Notes under the pieces: generated by a model | Told to the model about the DNA's origin: nothing | The model's database searches: none | Seen by the model: only the letters and a program-made list of their open reading frames with translations | Translations under genes and position numbers: made by a program | Source of the DNA: Epiperipatus broadwayi | Lineage: Eukaryota > Onychophora > Udeonychophora > Euonychophora > Peripatidae | Length of the DNA stretch: 64,000 bases | Direction: 5' to 3' | Assembly (NCBI GenBank): GCA_028023455.1 | Contig: JAQFVV010000158.1 | Coordinates: 2,612,661 to 2,676,660 of the forward strand | In this document: positions 40,289-51,879 of the stretch, piece after piece | Layout of the letters: each line of letters begins with the position of its first letter | How positions within the stretch are numbered: position 1 is the first letter of the stretch

Positions 40289-40406
40289 GTCTTGCGTTGT
40301 TAGCCGAGAGGTATCGCAGCCGCCATGCAAGCAAGTAGTTGGTTGCAGACGGTTGTGGGTTCGCATCCCGGCTGATGCTATGACATATGGATAAAAAAAA
40401 AAAAAT
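40289..40406 (+). mobile_element. tRNA-derived SINE with target duplication
   Basis: The head reads TGTTAGCCGAGAGGTATCGC, containing box A TAGCCGAGAGG (40301-40311). Box B GGTTCGCATCC is at 40358-40368. A short unique end, CTGATGCTATGACATATGG, leads into an A-tail (40391-40405). Direct repeats GAATAGGT flank it at 40281-40288 and 40407-40414, and the identity extends through A-rich bases. This is the diagnostic structure of a pol III SINE moved by a LINE partner. A copy of the same family lies on the minus strand at 60463-60577. It is not a tRNA gene: the acceptor stem does not pair. Confidence 0.85.
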
Positions 40407-40414
40407 GAATAGGT

Positions 40415-41371
40415 AAAGGAAATGATTCAAAGAGACTCAAAAGTCAGAAAAAAATAATAGTTCTTTACGATTAAATTCTGCATTTCTGCTCACTTGTTAA
40501 CAAAGTTAAAAATGAATTATGTATCTAATTATTATTACTTTCCAAAGTAAACATCAGAAGTATAAAATATAATCTATTTTCGAAATATTTCATAGGGACA
40601 TTGCAGAATTTATTTTCAACCTTTTATTTTTTTTATTTCTCATTTTATTCTTCTATAATTAGAATAGATATATTCATTTATGGTAGCTGCTAATGATGAT
40701 GATATATTATATAATATTCTTTTTTAAAAAACTATATGCAGAAATTGGCTACTTGGTATGATGATGTCATCTTACAATAAAAACTATGGTCAACAAATAA
40801 AAAAAAACTACTTCAAACACAGTTAACAAAATATTTCTATAAAATAACATAAAATAGCTGAAAAATAAATATATTTAATTTCAAATTAAATAAACAATGA
40901 CAAATCAGCAAAAGATGAAAGACCCACAATAAAGTGGATACAAAAAATAACAATAATAAATTTTAAAAAGGGCAATGAACTAACAAAAATGAAATAAAGC
41001 ATTGGATATCAAAATATCTTTTATATCAAAAATATAACTCCTTAATTCTGCATTATATTTTTAAAGTTTTAATAAAACCATTATTATTATTTTTAATATA
41101 TCCAGTAAAACAATTAAATTTATTATATTATTAATACTCTTTTGAATCTTAAACGTGAATATAAGAATCATTAAAATGACATAACTGACAATATTTGGAA
41201 AGCCTAAATAGTTGCTTGGAATTCATTATAATTAAGACAATTATTAATAATAAAAGTAGATGTTAAAATAGTTTCAAAATTAAATAATTTTCCTTATGGG
41301 ATTCCAGAATTACTTTGCTATAACTATTAACTAGGGAATCTATAGAAAAGTTATTAAATATACACATCTAT
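40415..41371. other. AT-rich spacer, nothing recognised
   Basis: There is no coding or repeat signal between the SINE and the Gypsy element's target duplication. Confidence 0.6.
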
Positions 41372-41375
41372 GTAT

Positions 41376-43489
41376 TGTGAGGGCAGGTTACAAGCTTGAC
41401 CAAACCAACCCATAACTACTCATAACACTAATTGTGTCCATCTCAAATCTTAAAATTAGCTTAAATAATAAATTTTAATTAATATACAGATAATATAAAT
41501 ATATGTTAATAATGTACTTATCTTTATCATCTTATGCATCACTAAACCAAATAACGAAATGACAGGGACTGATAATTATTAAGTAATGAAATAAATAAAA
41601 GTCAAAGCAGTCTTTATGCAAACAAGTATGAAAATAAAATGGTACTTTATTATATGACATTTAAATTGATTATCTACAACATTGAACAATTACGGCAACA
41701 ACAAAATAAAAAGCAAATGAACATATAAATACGTTAAATAGCAGGAATTACACAAGATATATAAATATAACATCATTTTTACTTGCATGATCTTCATGAA
41801 TTTGTTACGCACTATAAAAAGATAAGAGCAAAAAACATTTTTAGAGTACGAGCGAAAATGGATGTTATTCCAGAAAATTGTTATTTCCAGACATACAATT
41901 ATCATATGACATGGCAATAAGTAAAGAAGTTTTTGAAGTGAAATGGAATAAAGAATTTTGTCTGAATGAATAAAGTCAGAAACTCATTTTATACATATAT
42001 TGTAACAAATAATTATATCTATTCTAGTTGAATATAAATTGAAGGACAATAAATATCGCCAATATTTGAAGTGGAATTTTAATTAATCATCAACTGTTTG
42101 TAAGATCCATACAATGTCAACTGTGACTGATTTACAAATAGTATATATAATTAATCACCATAAAATGTTTTCTAGCTACATTCACGATGTCATAAGTAGA
42201 TTGTTGTTTTTCTCTACCATGGAAGAGTAATATTTTGCCTTTATCCATTCTTAAAGTGCCGAAGAAACATCTTTTGCCTCACATCGAATGCTTAATGATG
42301 AATCTATGGAAAGGATGAGTGAGGACAAGACATAACTGTTCCAAACACATGATGAACAGATTCCAGCAGATAACCTATGCCTTGTTTAAGGATATTCATC
42401 TGTAATACATGAATTATACATATGAAGGACTTTTCCTCACTCATACATTTTAACTAAATCGATTTAAAGGGATTGTAAAATCTTGATTATATAATTTAAT
42501 TTTTAACTCTTGAAAATATTTTTTTTTTGTTTCATTTTTTTTTCATACTTGGAAATGTGAACTTTCTATGATTTAAAAATGTTTCTTTGGGGAAGTTCAT
42601 TTCAAATAAAAGCTGAAAAGAGGAGGAAGATGGTTAATTTTAATTAAAGGTTTCTTTTGTAAATAAAATCTGTATTAGCCTTTCTCCAATCATAGCTACT
42701 GACATTTGGGTCATGAGGAAATCAAACACCGACCAAAGTATATAAACTATGATAGAAATAGATATGACAATGTAAAAGTATAAATTGGTTATTTAGACTT
42801 ACATTTATGATGAATCAATATTTGTTATTTTATTGTTGTTTGAATATTGTAGATAATTGGTATCATCAACATGGATTTCTATCCAGGGATTATGGGTATG
42901 GTAATATTAATTTGTTGCATTAATGATACATAGAAGTTCATTACTGACTCCAATATTATAATATTTTTATTTCTTTTGTATATATATTGTTGAAATATTT
43001 TGAGCTTATAATTTTTACATTTGTTCCATAGCAAAGGTTAATGAATTTATTAATTTCGATTTGGTCTCTAATTCATTAAATCGATTTTGTATTCACTTAT
43101 TAATCTATAGCCTCAAATGGATATAATATATAATAGAATCGAAATTTTGTTGGTTGATTACTAGCTACATTATACTAATTGTAACTTATATAGGGGTACG
43201 GTTGTTGTCAGCTGGCATTGTGCATTTCTGTTAAAAGAGTAAAATTCCAATTCTCTCTGGCTTTGAATTCCAGGAATAATGGAACTGAAAGAGGGGTTAA
43301 GGTATGAATGAACTGACCCAAATTGCATTTGGGTTTAACTGATGAGTATTGAGCTGGTCTATTAAAAATAGGTGCAATCATAGGTTATATAATTCATTGC
43401 ATTATCTCTAATATCCTACCCGAAGACCCAAGGTTTGAGAGTAGTCGGATGCAATCCTCTCTTTCTATGTCATTGGTCAGACCATTACA
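41376..43489 (+). repeat. 5' LTR (2114 bp)
   Basis: It pairs along its length with 54158-56506. Shared blocks include CCATAACTACTCATAACAC, AAATCGATTTAAAGGGATTG, GGTATCATCAACATGGATTT and TTTGAGCTTATAATTTTTA. It begins TGTGAG and ends TTACA. A minus-strand open frame at 41690-41917 lies inside the LTR and is not a gene. The sequence just after the LTR (TCTAGTTCCCAAACTTTAGG) does not begin with TGG, so the usual primer-binding site is not evident. Confidence 0.85.
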
Positions 43490-44029
43490 TCTAGTTCCCA
43501 AACTTTAGGGGCAAATAACATACCTCTTTCCCATACTTAGTTTCAAATGAGACTGATCAATAAAAAAAATTTTTTTTTAACTTCTACAATCTGAAACCTC
43601 CACTGTAATTACGCACTGGCAAATATATCAGTAGCTCAAACCAGTTGGAAATAAGTCTATCACTGAGAAATTACATATGAGGCAGTGAATACAGATTTAA
43701 TAACCTGAGACTAAAATAAATACATAAATAACTAATAAATAAAGGTAAAATAGGTGAGTTAGGCAAATAAAATTTAAGTTAAACAGTAGGCATAATGAAA
43801 AATCGATAAAAAGGGGAAAGGTTAATTACCCGTGTAAAATGCTTGGAAATATGAAACCCCATGACATATATTTAATTATAACTTAAAAGAAAATAATTTT
43901 ATATTCATCTAGTGAAAATTTTTTATGAATGATAACTAGAAGTGGAAGAAGATTAGTGATTATAAAAATAAAAAAGTTCTGAAGGAACATTAATCAATAG
44001 CGATAGTGAAGTAGAAGATGATCTGATTA

Positions 44030-45130
44030 GTAGTAAGCAAGGACCTTTGTGTATTCAGATACCTGGGGGGTCTGTAGAAATTGACCACCCTCTACAAGTG
44101 CATGTGGCAGATCAGATGTCACCATAAGCCCGAGAAGCACCTGAAACTAGAATGATGCAAGCTCAAGGGAATGAGATGAACATGGCCCAGCTGATCCAAA
44201 TGATCATGGGAATAGAAGCACGAATGAGCCAAAAATTAGAAAGCAAGGCAAGGTAGTTATATGAATGATATGGAAGCAAGTTTGAAAATAGATATGAATA
44301 ATATGGGAGCAAGTTTGAAAAACGATATAAATAATATGGAGACAAAGATGAATACTAAAATTGATAATACGAAGTCTATTATGGTAACCAGGGCTGATGT
44401 AGATGGCATGGAGATAAATTAGTTTTAAGTTTCCTGAAAGAAGATATAAAAATAGATATAAATGAGGTAAAAATTAATTTGAAATTAGAAAGTGAGGTGT
44501 TGAAATCAAGTTGTCAAAGAATATGGGATAATTATCTTTAGAATTAAAGAATGTTCAAAAGGATAATGCTGAAATTGAATAGGCAGTGAGTGAAATAAGA
44601 AAGGAGTTGGATGAAGAAAATGTACATCAAAAATGTTTCAAAGAATTTAGTTGTACTATAGCCAAACAATTTGCCTCAAGTTTCAAGAGGTCTACCAAAA
44701 TCATGAAATGTTTAGGCACAAAGCCCATGCAAACCAAGAAACACACCAGGAAAAGATTCAAGAGGACATCCAAGATATTCACACAAAAGTAGATCAACAC
44801 TGAGTAAAACAGAATAATGAATAAGAAATAAGGGTATAAGTGAGATCATGAACAAGATATAAAGCAATTGAGAGATAAAGTGGTTTCAAATGAAGCAGAC
44901 ATAGTCATAACTAAAAAGGCTTTAGAAAAGATTATAAAAGACATAAATGAAATTCATCATTCAAACAAATCCACTATCCAAAATTCCATCTATGTCAAAT
45001 CTCAATTGGGTCAAAACTCATGAATCATGGAGATACAGTCAAGCAAAAGAAAACAAAGAACTCAACTTGATAAAGAGAAAAGGAATGAGACAGAAAATAA
45101 TCTAGATGTGCTTACTTGAGATCTTAATAA
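44030..45130 (+). pseudogene. gag N-terminal region with 11-residue coiled-coil repeats
   Basis: Read across stops, the region gives QAQGNEMNMAQLIQMIMGIE and then ARMSQKLESKAR (about 44158-44254). At 44267-44365 three consecutive 33-nt units encode 11-residue repeats of the type N-M-x-x-x-L/M-K-x-D/K-I/M-N/D (NMGASLKNDIN is the middle one). Charged, Glu/Lys/Asn-rich helical sequence continues to about 45130, including the frame at 44586-44792. Hendecad repeats favour a right-handed or straight coiled coil. Such an N-terminal rod ahead of the gag core probably helps particle assembly; this is inference. The coding start cannot be fixed. Confidence 0.6.
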
Positions 45131-45159
45131 TACAACTGAACCTTGGTTATAATGTATCC

Positions 45160-46150
45160 TACCACACCAAAAAAATACCTGTAACTGAGGATTATCATCT
45201 TCATTCTAATTTTGGGGAATAGAATCTCAATAATATATCAAATTAGTCCAGATTTATCTATATTGACCCCACATGTAGACTCAATGGTGTCAGGCCTACC
45301 ATATGGTCACACAAAACAAATGAGTACTATTAACCAATTTGTACAACTCAAGATTTTCAAGGGATTGACCAGTGAAGCACCAATAGAACTCCTTAAAAGT
45401 CTCAATTTATACTTTTCAGTAAATCACAATTTGACTGAAGCAGAAAAGGTGATCATCACTTATGGTCATCTACAAGAAGACACACTCATGTGGTGGAAGT
45501 CATTGTTCAAAACCTCATCCACATTCGATGATTATCAAATAACGTTGATCGAAAGACAAGCAGGAAACTTTGCTCTATCAACTACTCCAGGAAAAATATA
45601 AACATTCACCAGGGGAAACTAAGTTCTTCCAGGGTCAGGTTACTAAATTGGGACATTAAGCACTTACTGCCTGACAGAGAGTGAAATTATTTGGATCATT
45701 AAGAGAAACTTACCCCTGAAGATCGAAAGCACTTTTATGCACAAACACCAAGAGCATTGAACAAGTAATGGAATTACTTAATAACATTAATCTAAATAAT
45801 ACCAACCTATCTACCAGAACCATGGTGAACACCATTTATTATAAAAAAAAAAGTAGAATAAGAATGACCTAAGCCATTGGAAAAGGAAATCTTTATAATA
45901 AACCCCTTCTTATAACTGGTCATTCAAAAATAACCAGACAGGAAATTATAAAACCAAGATAACCCCTCCCGATAGCCCAAGGAAATCTCAATCCATGTGC
46001 AATAATCATGCACCCAAAATCCAACAAAAACCAAATTGAAAAGATACTTGAGGCCATGTTCCTCACCTCAAGAGACTGAAAGAAAAATGGGGAAATAGAT
46101 AAAAAAAGAACAGGGGAACCATTAATTTGTATTCCTGAAAGGTCAAAGCA
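45160..46150 (+). pseudogene. gag core and decayed zinc knuckle
   Basis: The 129-codon frame 45212-45601 carries QLKIFKGLTSEAPIELLKSL and, further on, WWKSLFKTSSTFDDY. This fits the capsid pattern of Gypsy gag (F-G, ..L..L....., W....W..F..F). Around 45990-46080 a degraded knuckle reads MCNNHAPKIQQKPNWKDT and, past a stop, GHVPHLK; cysteines are missing. The protease follows. The frame at 45212 has no special start and was probably part of one long gag-pol reading frame. Confidence 0.65.
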
Positions 46151-46205
46151 CCTGATTTCACTTTGAAGAGCTGTCCCATGATAAAGGTATTGTTTAAAGA
46201 TTTCA

Positions 46206-46336
46206 GTTAAAGCCTTATTAGACTCTGGTAGCTAGATTTCAGTGAGGTCAGACATTCTATCGTAAAATTCTGAGAAGTAACCCTAACATCAAAACCTTAC
46301 TACTGAAATCAATACATGTTACCTTAGCTAATAATG
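46206..46336 (+). pseudogene. Gypsy aspartic protease, N-terminal part (split)
   Basis: VKALLDSGS at 46206-46232 carries the active-site D-S-G of a retropepsin, followed immediately by a stop. Further on, in another frame, SIHVTLANNEIRFL (ending about 46350) fits the mid-domain strand. The domain then breaks off and is continued about 4.3 kb downstream at 50650, because a Penelope-like array is inserted in it. Confidence 0.7.
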
Positions 46337-46739
46337 AAATAAGATTCTTGTCATACTTTACCTTCAAGTAGTAAGTTACAAATTATGTGTTATGCAAAGA
46401 AGTGAAGTTCAATTTCAAGGGAATTAATTACATGGCTAGGTGCTTTCGGAAACCTTTAGATCCCATATTTATAGGCTATCTTAGGAGTGTTGGTCAAGTT
46501 GTGATTTTTAAAAGACTGGGTAGTAATATATGCAAATCTATTCAAATTTCATTCAATGCCATCATATAGTCCATTTTCTAGAGATGGTATTAGTGCTATT
46601 CCTTCTGGTTTATTGTATTGTCATCATTTGCGATGAAGCATGCTTTTTTTATTTTGTCCTTAGTATTGTTACGCTCTGTGCACAGTGCCTTTGTTATGGT
46701 GGGTTCAAATATATGGCCCATGTTTTTTTTGGTGTAGAG

Positions 46740-46885
46740 AAATATAGACTTATTTTCAGTATTGTTTAGTGCTCTCCTATATAAGTACTGATGTTGAGAG
46801 GTTCTAGTTGTGATGTTGGCATGAGTCTCTCCATAATATGCTGCTTTGCATCTGTTGCTTGGGCATGCAATTTTATATCATGCTT
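46740..46885 (-). pseudogene. GIY-YIG endonuclease remnant, Penelope copy 1
   Basis: YKIACPSNRCKAAYYGETHA is followed by NITTRTSQHQY. It keeps the second half (Y-x-G-E-T, R and H) of a GIY-YIG nuclease and the cysteines of the zinc-binding C-P-x(3)-C motif typical of animal Penelope-like elements. This nuclease nicks target DNA for insertion. A stop lies just upstream. Confidence 0.7.
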
Positions 46886-47711
46886 GTGCTATTTGATCAG
46901 AGGGTATTTTATCTTTAATGTTTTTTTAGTCTATTAGTTGAAGGTGGTGTATGGAATCCTAATTCGAAGGAATCAGTAAATATTTTATTCAATTTTCTGG
47001 AAATTGGTGGTATGTAAGATAGTAGCATTCTTGGTTTATTGTTTCTAGTCATGTCAGTTGTTAGTTTGTTTTGAAATTGTGTTTTTTTTGTTGATCATGT
47101 TCTGTGTGAATCCAATGCTTTTTAGTTCCTTTAGTATAGTTAAAAAGATTCTTTTTGCGGTCTGATTCAAATCTACATATCCTGTGATTTCTGTGCAGGA
47201 AGGACATAAATTTCTGCTAATTTGTGCGCATTGGGTGAGTTAGATTTTGGGTATATGTATCCTCGAAATTTCCAATGGCTTGACTATCATGGCATATGTT
47301 AGTTGGCCTGATTCTCTATAAACTTGAATGTCTAGATATTTAATATTGTGCTGAGGTCTTCTGTTACCCTGTTCACTGTTAAAGCAGTTTGTGCTTGCAG
47401 ATCTATTTGAATATTCGATATTAGTTCCTCTGGTGTTGCTATGAATACTCATTGATGTAGCATGTATATATTATGTTTGGTTCAGTAACGTTGTATTTAA
47501 CTATTATTTGTTTTTCATAATAATTGAGAAAAACACTAGCTACAATCCCACTTGTTGGGAGGCCCATTGGCCACCTATCCTTTATTTTAAACCATTTACC
47601 GTTAAACATGGTCATAATATTCTGAGCCATCCATTGCAAAAATTCAACTATGAAGCTCAGTTATGCCTGAGGGCAATTATTATTTATGAGTTCATATTTT
47701 TATAATGTCAA

Positions 47712-48161
47712 TCAAGCTTTTGTGGTTAATTGAGCCCTATAGCTTATTACGTCAAGCAATATGATACTAAATTCTGGTTTGATTTTAGCTTGTTTAATTT
47801 TATCAAGCAGCCATTGATTTGTCATTTTAGTGGTATTGACATAATGCGCTCCGCCAAAGTCTACCATCAATCTTAATGGTACATTCGGATTATGTAACTT
47901 AATGTTAGCAAAGATTCTCAGGGGTGTAGACAGGGATGAATATATGTGATAATATTGTGCTTTTGAGAAGGCCTTCTTACAATGTACTCGAAGTAAAAAA
48001 GCAATAAATTTCTCTTTATTTAATTTATTGTAAAAATTGGCTATCTCCTCAAATTTCAAATTGCTAATCTGATTACTAATTTTGTCTATATAATCTTCTA
48101 TGTTTATAAAAACAAATATATTCCCTTTGTCTTTTTTAATACAAATGATATTATTGTCCAC
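47712..48161 (-). pseudogene. Penelope RT N-terminal fragment, copy 1
   Basis: This 149-codon frame starts DNNIICIKKDKGN after its Met. It corresponds to the segment NIVxxKADKGN...DY...L in Penelope-like RTs, followed by KPNxPLR (here LHNPNVPLRLMVD) and the LLDxI...F..LD..S segment (LLDVIS). The Met is internal, because homology (NIDEWNTKIESTKKFLV) continues upstream without a stop. The frame breaks at 47712, and RT resumes in other frames at lower coordinates. Confidence 0.75.
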
Positions 48162-48800
48162 TAAAAACTTTTTCGTGCTTTCAATTTTTGTATTCCATTC
48201 GTCTATGTTTCGAGTCAGTGGTTTACGTCAGATAGCCTTTGCGAGTTTATTGATGAATGTATCTTTCTGGAAATCGTTTGCAACATTTTTACATCAGCTA
48301 CCAACTCCATCATAGGATATTGCCATTGGCTGTCCACAAACCTCAGTCCGATTTCCAATACATTGCATATCTCTACAGGTGGAGTTTTGTTGGAGAAGTT
48401 GACATATGATGTTTTGATTTCTTCTATGTTGATATTTTGTTTATTGGCAAGAAATGTGAATTCTGTTTAAATTTACGTGATACTTTAGCAGCTAAATTAT
48501 CACATTTATTAACAATTTGCTGTGGGACTGTAATATTTTTGCTGATTCTGTGCCAGCATTTTATATCTTTCTTTAGAGCATTACTACATCCCTTTATAAT
48601 TAATTTAAACAGATTTCACTACATTTGCATTTTTATTCTGTTATAGTTGTGTATTGACTGATTAATTCTGATTTCAAAACAATCAGGGATTACTTGGAAA
48701 TGATCAGATTTCTGAAAAAACTCTAACCTCTGTTGAAATGTACACATGGATCTGCTGAAATGTAATAATTGTATATACTTGTATTAAATTCATAATATTA

Positions 48801-50650
48801 AAATAAAATTCTTGTTTATACTTCAGCTTCGAGCAGTAAGTTACAAATTGCATGTTAAGCAAACAAGTGAAGCTCAATTTCAAGAGAATTATATGGCTGA
48901 GTGCTTTCAGGAACCTTTAAATACTTATATTCATAGCCTATCTTAAGAGTGTTGGTTTGAATTGTGATTTTTAAAAGAATGGGTAGTAATTTGGTAATTT
49001 ATGCAAATCTATTCAAATTCATTCCATGTCTTCATATAGTCCATTTTCTAAGAGATGGAATAGCACGATTCCTTCCAGTTTATTGCATTGTTATCATTTG
49101 CATTGAAGCATGTTTCTTTTATGTTGCACCTAGTATCATTGTGCTCTGTACACAGTGACTTTGCTATGGTGGGTTCAAATATATGTCCCGTCATTCTTTG
49201 GTGTTTGCAGAATATAGACTTACTTTTAGTATTGTTTGGTGCTCTCCTATATAAGTATTGATGTTGAGAGGTTCTGGGTGTGATGTTGGCACAAATCTAT
49301 CCATAATATGCCACTTTGCATCCAGTGCATGGGCATGCAATTTTATAAACTGTTTGTGTTATTTTATCAGAGAGTATTTGATCTTTGGTGTTGCTTATTT
49401 ATGAAATCCTAGTTTGAAGGAATCAGTAAATATTTTACTCAATTTTTTGGAAATTTATGGTATGTAAGATAGTAGCATTCTTGGTTTATTGTTTCTAATT
49501 GTATCAGTTGTTAGTTTGTTTTGAAATTGTCTAAACTTTTTGTTGATAGTGTTCTGTGTGAATCCAATGCTTTTTAGTTCTTTAGTATAATTAAAGAGGT
49601 TCTTTTGCAGTCTGATTCAAATCTACATAGCCTGATTTCTGCGCAGAAAGGATATATGCATTGGGTGAGTTAGATTTTGGGTGAATGTATCCTCAAATTT
49701 CCAATGACTTGACCATCATGGCATATGTTAGTTGGTTGGGTTCTCTATGACCTAAATGTCTAGATATTTAATATTGTGCTGGATGTCTTCTGCTACCCTG
49801 CTTACTGTTAAAGCAGTTTGTGCTTGCAGATTTATTTGAATATTCATTATTAGTTCCTCTGATGCTGCTATAAATATGTCATCGATGTAGCAGTGTATAC
49901 ATTAGGTTTGGTTCAATAGTGTTGTATTTAGCTATTATTTGTTTTTCAGAATAATTGAGGAAAACACTAGCTATGATCCCACTTGTTGGGATGCCCATTG
50001 ACCATTCGTCCTTCATTTTAAACAATTTATCGTTAAACATGACCATAATATTCTGATCCATCCATTTCAAAAATTCAACTACGAAGCTCAATTGTGCCTA
50101 TGGATGATTATTATTTACTAGTTCATTTTTTATAATGTCAATTGAGCTCTTGTGATTAATGGTTTGAATTTTAGCTTGTTTAATTTTATCGATGAACTCA
50201 AAAGATGATTTAACACAGAATAGGTGCCAAAACATATTCATTCACGCAGCCATTGATTTCTCATTTTACCGGAACTGATGTAATGCACTCCACCTATGTT
50301 TACCATCAATCTTAATGGCGCATTCAGTTTATGTAACTTAATGTTAGTGAAAAGTCTCGGGGTGTAGACATGGATCGATATATATGATAGTATTGTGCTC
50401 TTGAGAAGGCCTTGTTACAATGTATTTGAAGTAAAGAAGCAACAAACTTCTCTTTATTTAATTTATTGCTAAAATTGGCTATATCCTCAAATTTCAAATT
50501 GCTAATCTGATTATTCATTTTGACTATATAATCTCCTCTGTTTATAAGAACGAATCTAGTCCCTTTTGTCTTCTTTAATACAAATGATATTATTGTCTGC
50601 TAAAAACTTTTTTGTGCATTCAATTTTTGTATTCCACTCATCTGTTTTGG
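48801..50650 (-). mobile_element. Penelope-like element, copy 2 (5'-truncated, upstream copy)
   Basis: It is homologous to copy 1 from its 3' end (AAATAAAATTCTTGT at 48801 against AAATAAGATTCTTGT at 46337) up to ATTCCACTCATCTG near 50645. There it stops, while copy 1 continues a further 600 bp or so 5'-ward. The RT fragments include NNQISNLKFEDIANFSNKLN (50324-50518) and SMGIPTSGIIASVFLNYSEK (49879-50091). CYIDDIFIAAS at about 49860-49892 retains the catalytic Y-I-D-D. The endonuclease reads TVYKIACPCTGCKVAYYG near 49300-49360. Orientation is head-to-tail with copy 1. A 5'-truncated upstream copy is the pseudo-LTR arrangement known for Penelope elements. Confidence 0.8.
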
Positions 50651-50800
50651 TGAGTAAAAAACAAATTTGGGTACCAATTAAAATTGGCCAAACAACGCTC
50701 TATCACGTCTTTCTCATATTGGATGGCTTAATACATGAGACCATTCTAGAAAACAGGCTTCCTCCACATGAACTGTTCTACCTTTGATTTCTCAGATAAG
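50650..50800 (+). pseudogene. Gypsy aspartic protease, C-terminal part
   Basis: After the Penelope insert the plus-strand frame reads KKQIWVPIKIGQTTLYHVFL and then GLIHETILE. This matches the closing strands of a retropepsin (V-x-I...F-x-V...ILG). It joins the truncated domain at 46206-46336 and so marks the right-hand insertion boundary at about 50650. Confidence 0.65.
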
Positions 50801-50855
50801 GTAGTCAGGATCCATGATGAGATCTTGGAAATGACATTGTGTCCCCTGAAGTTGA

Positions 50856-51870
50856 TTGTATGATTTCTTAGTCTCACAGGCACTAGTTGAGAATAAAATT
50901 GCAGAATCCAACTTACTTGGAAGCAATGATGTAATAAAATTACAATCTGTTATTAATGAATTTGGCCCCATTTTCCCAGAAATACCAGGGATAATAGAGG
51001 GTTTCCCGCAGAGGATAAAGCTGGTTCAGGACCAACCCTTCCAATCCAAATCATATCCTATTCCATATCAGTATCATAAAGAGATAAAACAAATCAACAA
51101 AATGTTAGATTGGGGAATATTTCTAAATATTCTTCACTTTATTATAATTCAGTTATAACTGTGAAGTAGAAAGTCAGGTCGATGAAATATTGTTTAGATG
51201 TCCGGCAACTAAATAAAATTACAGTTCCTGATAGGAACATCCCACCACCCATCCATGAAATATTTATAAAATTTGGAAATATAAAAAATGTTTTCTATTT
51301 TCGACATAACCTCCAGCTATTGGCAGATCAAACTCCATCCAGACGATCACCTATTCACTGCCTTCGGATCCCAGGGTTTTACATATCAGTTCAATAGGAT
51401 ATCCTTTGGATTGATCAATAGTTGTCCTGGTCTAATAAGATTTTTGAATAAAACTCTATCTCCTGAAGTTAAATAGATCTTTACCATTTATGTGGACGAT
51501 GTGATTATAGCATCTACAACTGTTGAAGAACATCAACATTTAAGTTTATTTTTTAAAAAGTGCCATGAGAAGGGAGTTAAGATTAAATTCAAGAAAAGCA
51601 CTTTGGCATATAATGAGTGTTTGTCTTAGGTCATATCATTGGTGCAATGGACAAGACCTCATCCTGATAAGATTAGGGCCATACAGAATTTGACACAACC
51701 AACAAGCAGAAAACAAATCAGATCATTTTTAGGGCTGTGTAAATTCTATAACAATTTCTACCAAAAGTTTGCAGACCACATGGAACCATTATTAAAACTC
51801 ATTAGAAAAAATGGAAATGGAATGAGAAGTAAGACAAGGCAATTGAAGACATTAAAATGGGGTTCTTAGA
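50856..51870 (+). pseudogene. Gypsy reverse transcriptase
   Basis: The RT is spread over several frames. EFGPIFPEIPG is followed by YPIPYQYHKEIKQINKMLDW (50856-51158) and then YCLDVRQLNKITVPDRNIPP (51182). Next come FDITSSYWQIKLHPDDHLFT (51288-51476) and ISFGLINSC, the FGLxNAP position. TIYVDDVIIAS holds the catalytic Y-V-D-D at 51488-51499. EHQHLSLFFKKCHEKGVKIK follows, then SRKQIRSFLGLCKFYNNFY (51639-51869). The order and spacing are those of Ty3/Gypsy RT with almost no internal loss, but stops and a frameshift near 51290 break it. Confidence 0.85.
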
Positions 51871-51879
51871 GTAAACCAT

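Larger units (their letters stand above)
46337..48800 (-). mobile_element. Penelope-like element, copy 1 (longer, downstream copy)
   Basis: The minus-strand order is N-terminal region, RT, linker, GIY-YIG endonuclease. N-terminal: YVNFSNKTPPVEICNVLEI near 48400, like the NLS...L.E...L..GL.F region. RT start: DNNIICIKKDKGNIFVFIN in the 149-codon frame 47712-48161, followed by PNVPLRLMVDF (the KPxxPLRPIVS position). RT palm: PMGLPTSGIVASVFLNYYEK (frame 47439-47639) and CYINEYS at 47448-47459, where active copies have Y-x-DD. Thumb: KYLDIQVYRESGQL (47240-47452). Endonuclease: YKIACPSNRC and AYYGETHANITTRTSQH (about 46800-46880). The YIDD aspartates are lost, so this copy is dead. Confidence 0.8.

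Noticed and set aside
40300-40372. A genuine tRNA gene
   Set aside because: Box A and B are present, but there is no pairing acceptor stem. The sequence ends in an A-tail, has a target duplication and recurs on the other strand at 60.5 kb: it is a SINE.
41690-41917. Minus-strand ORF in the 5' LTR, with a partner frame (54935-55198) in the 3' LTR
   Set aside because: Both lie in non-coding LTR sequence, do not match each other in extent and carry no motif.
44163-44345. Minus-strand ORF with repeated Tyr/Ser-rich units
   Set aside because: The repetition is the reverse-strand shadow of the 33-nt gag coiled-coil repeats at 44267-44365.
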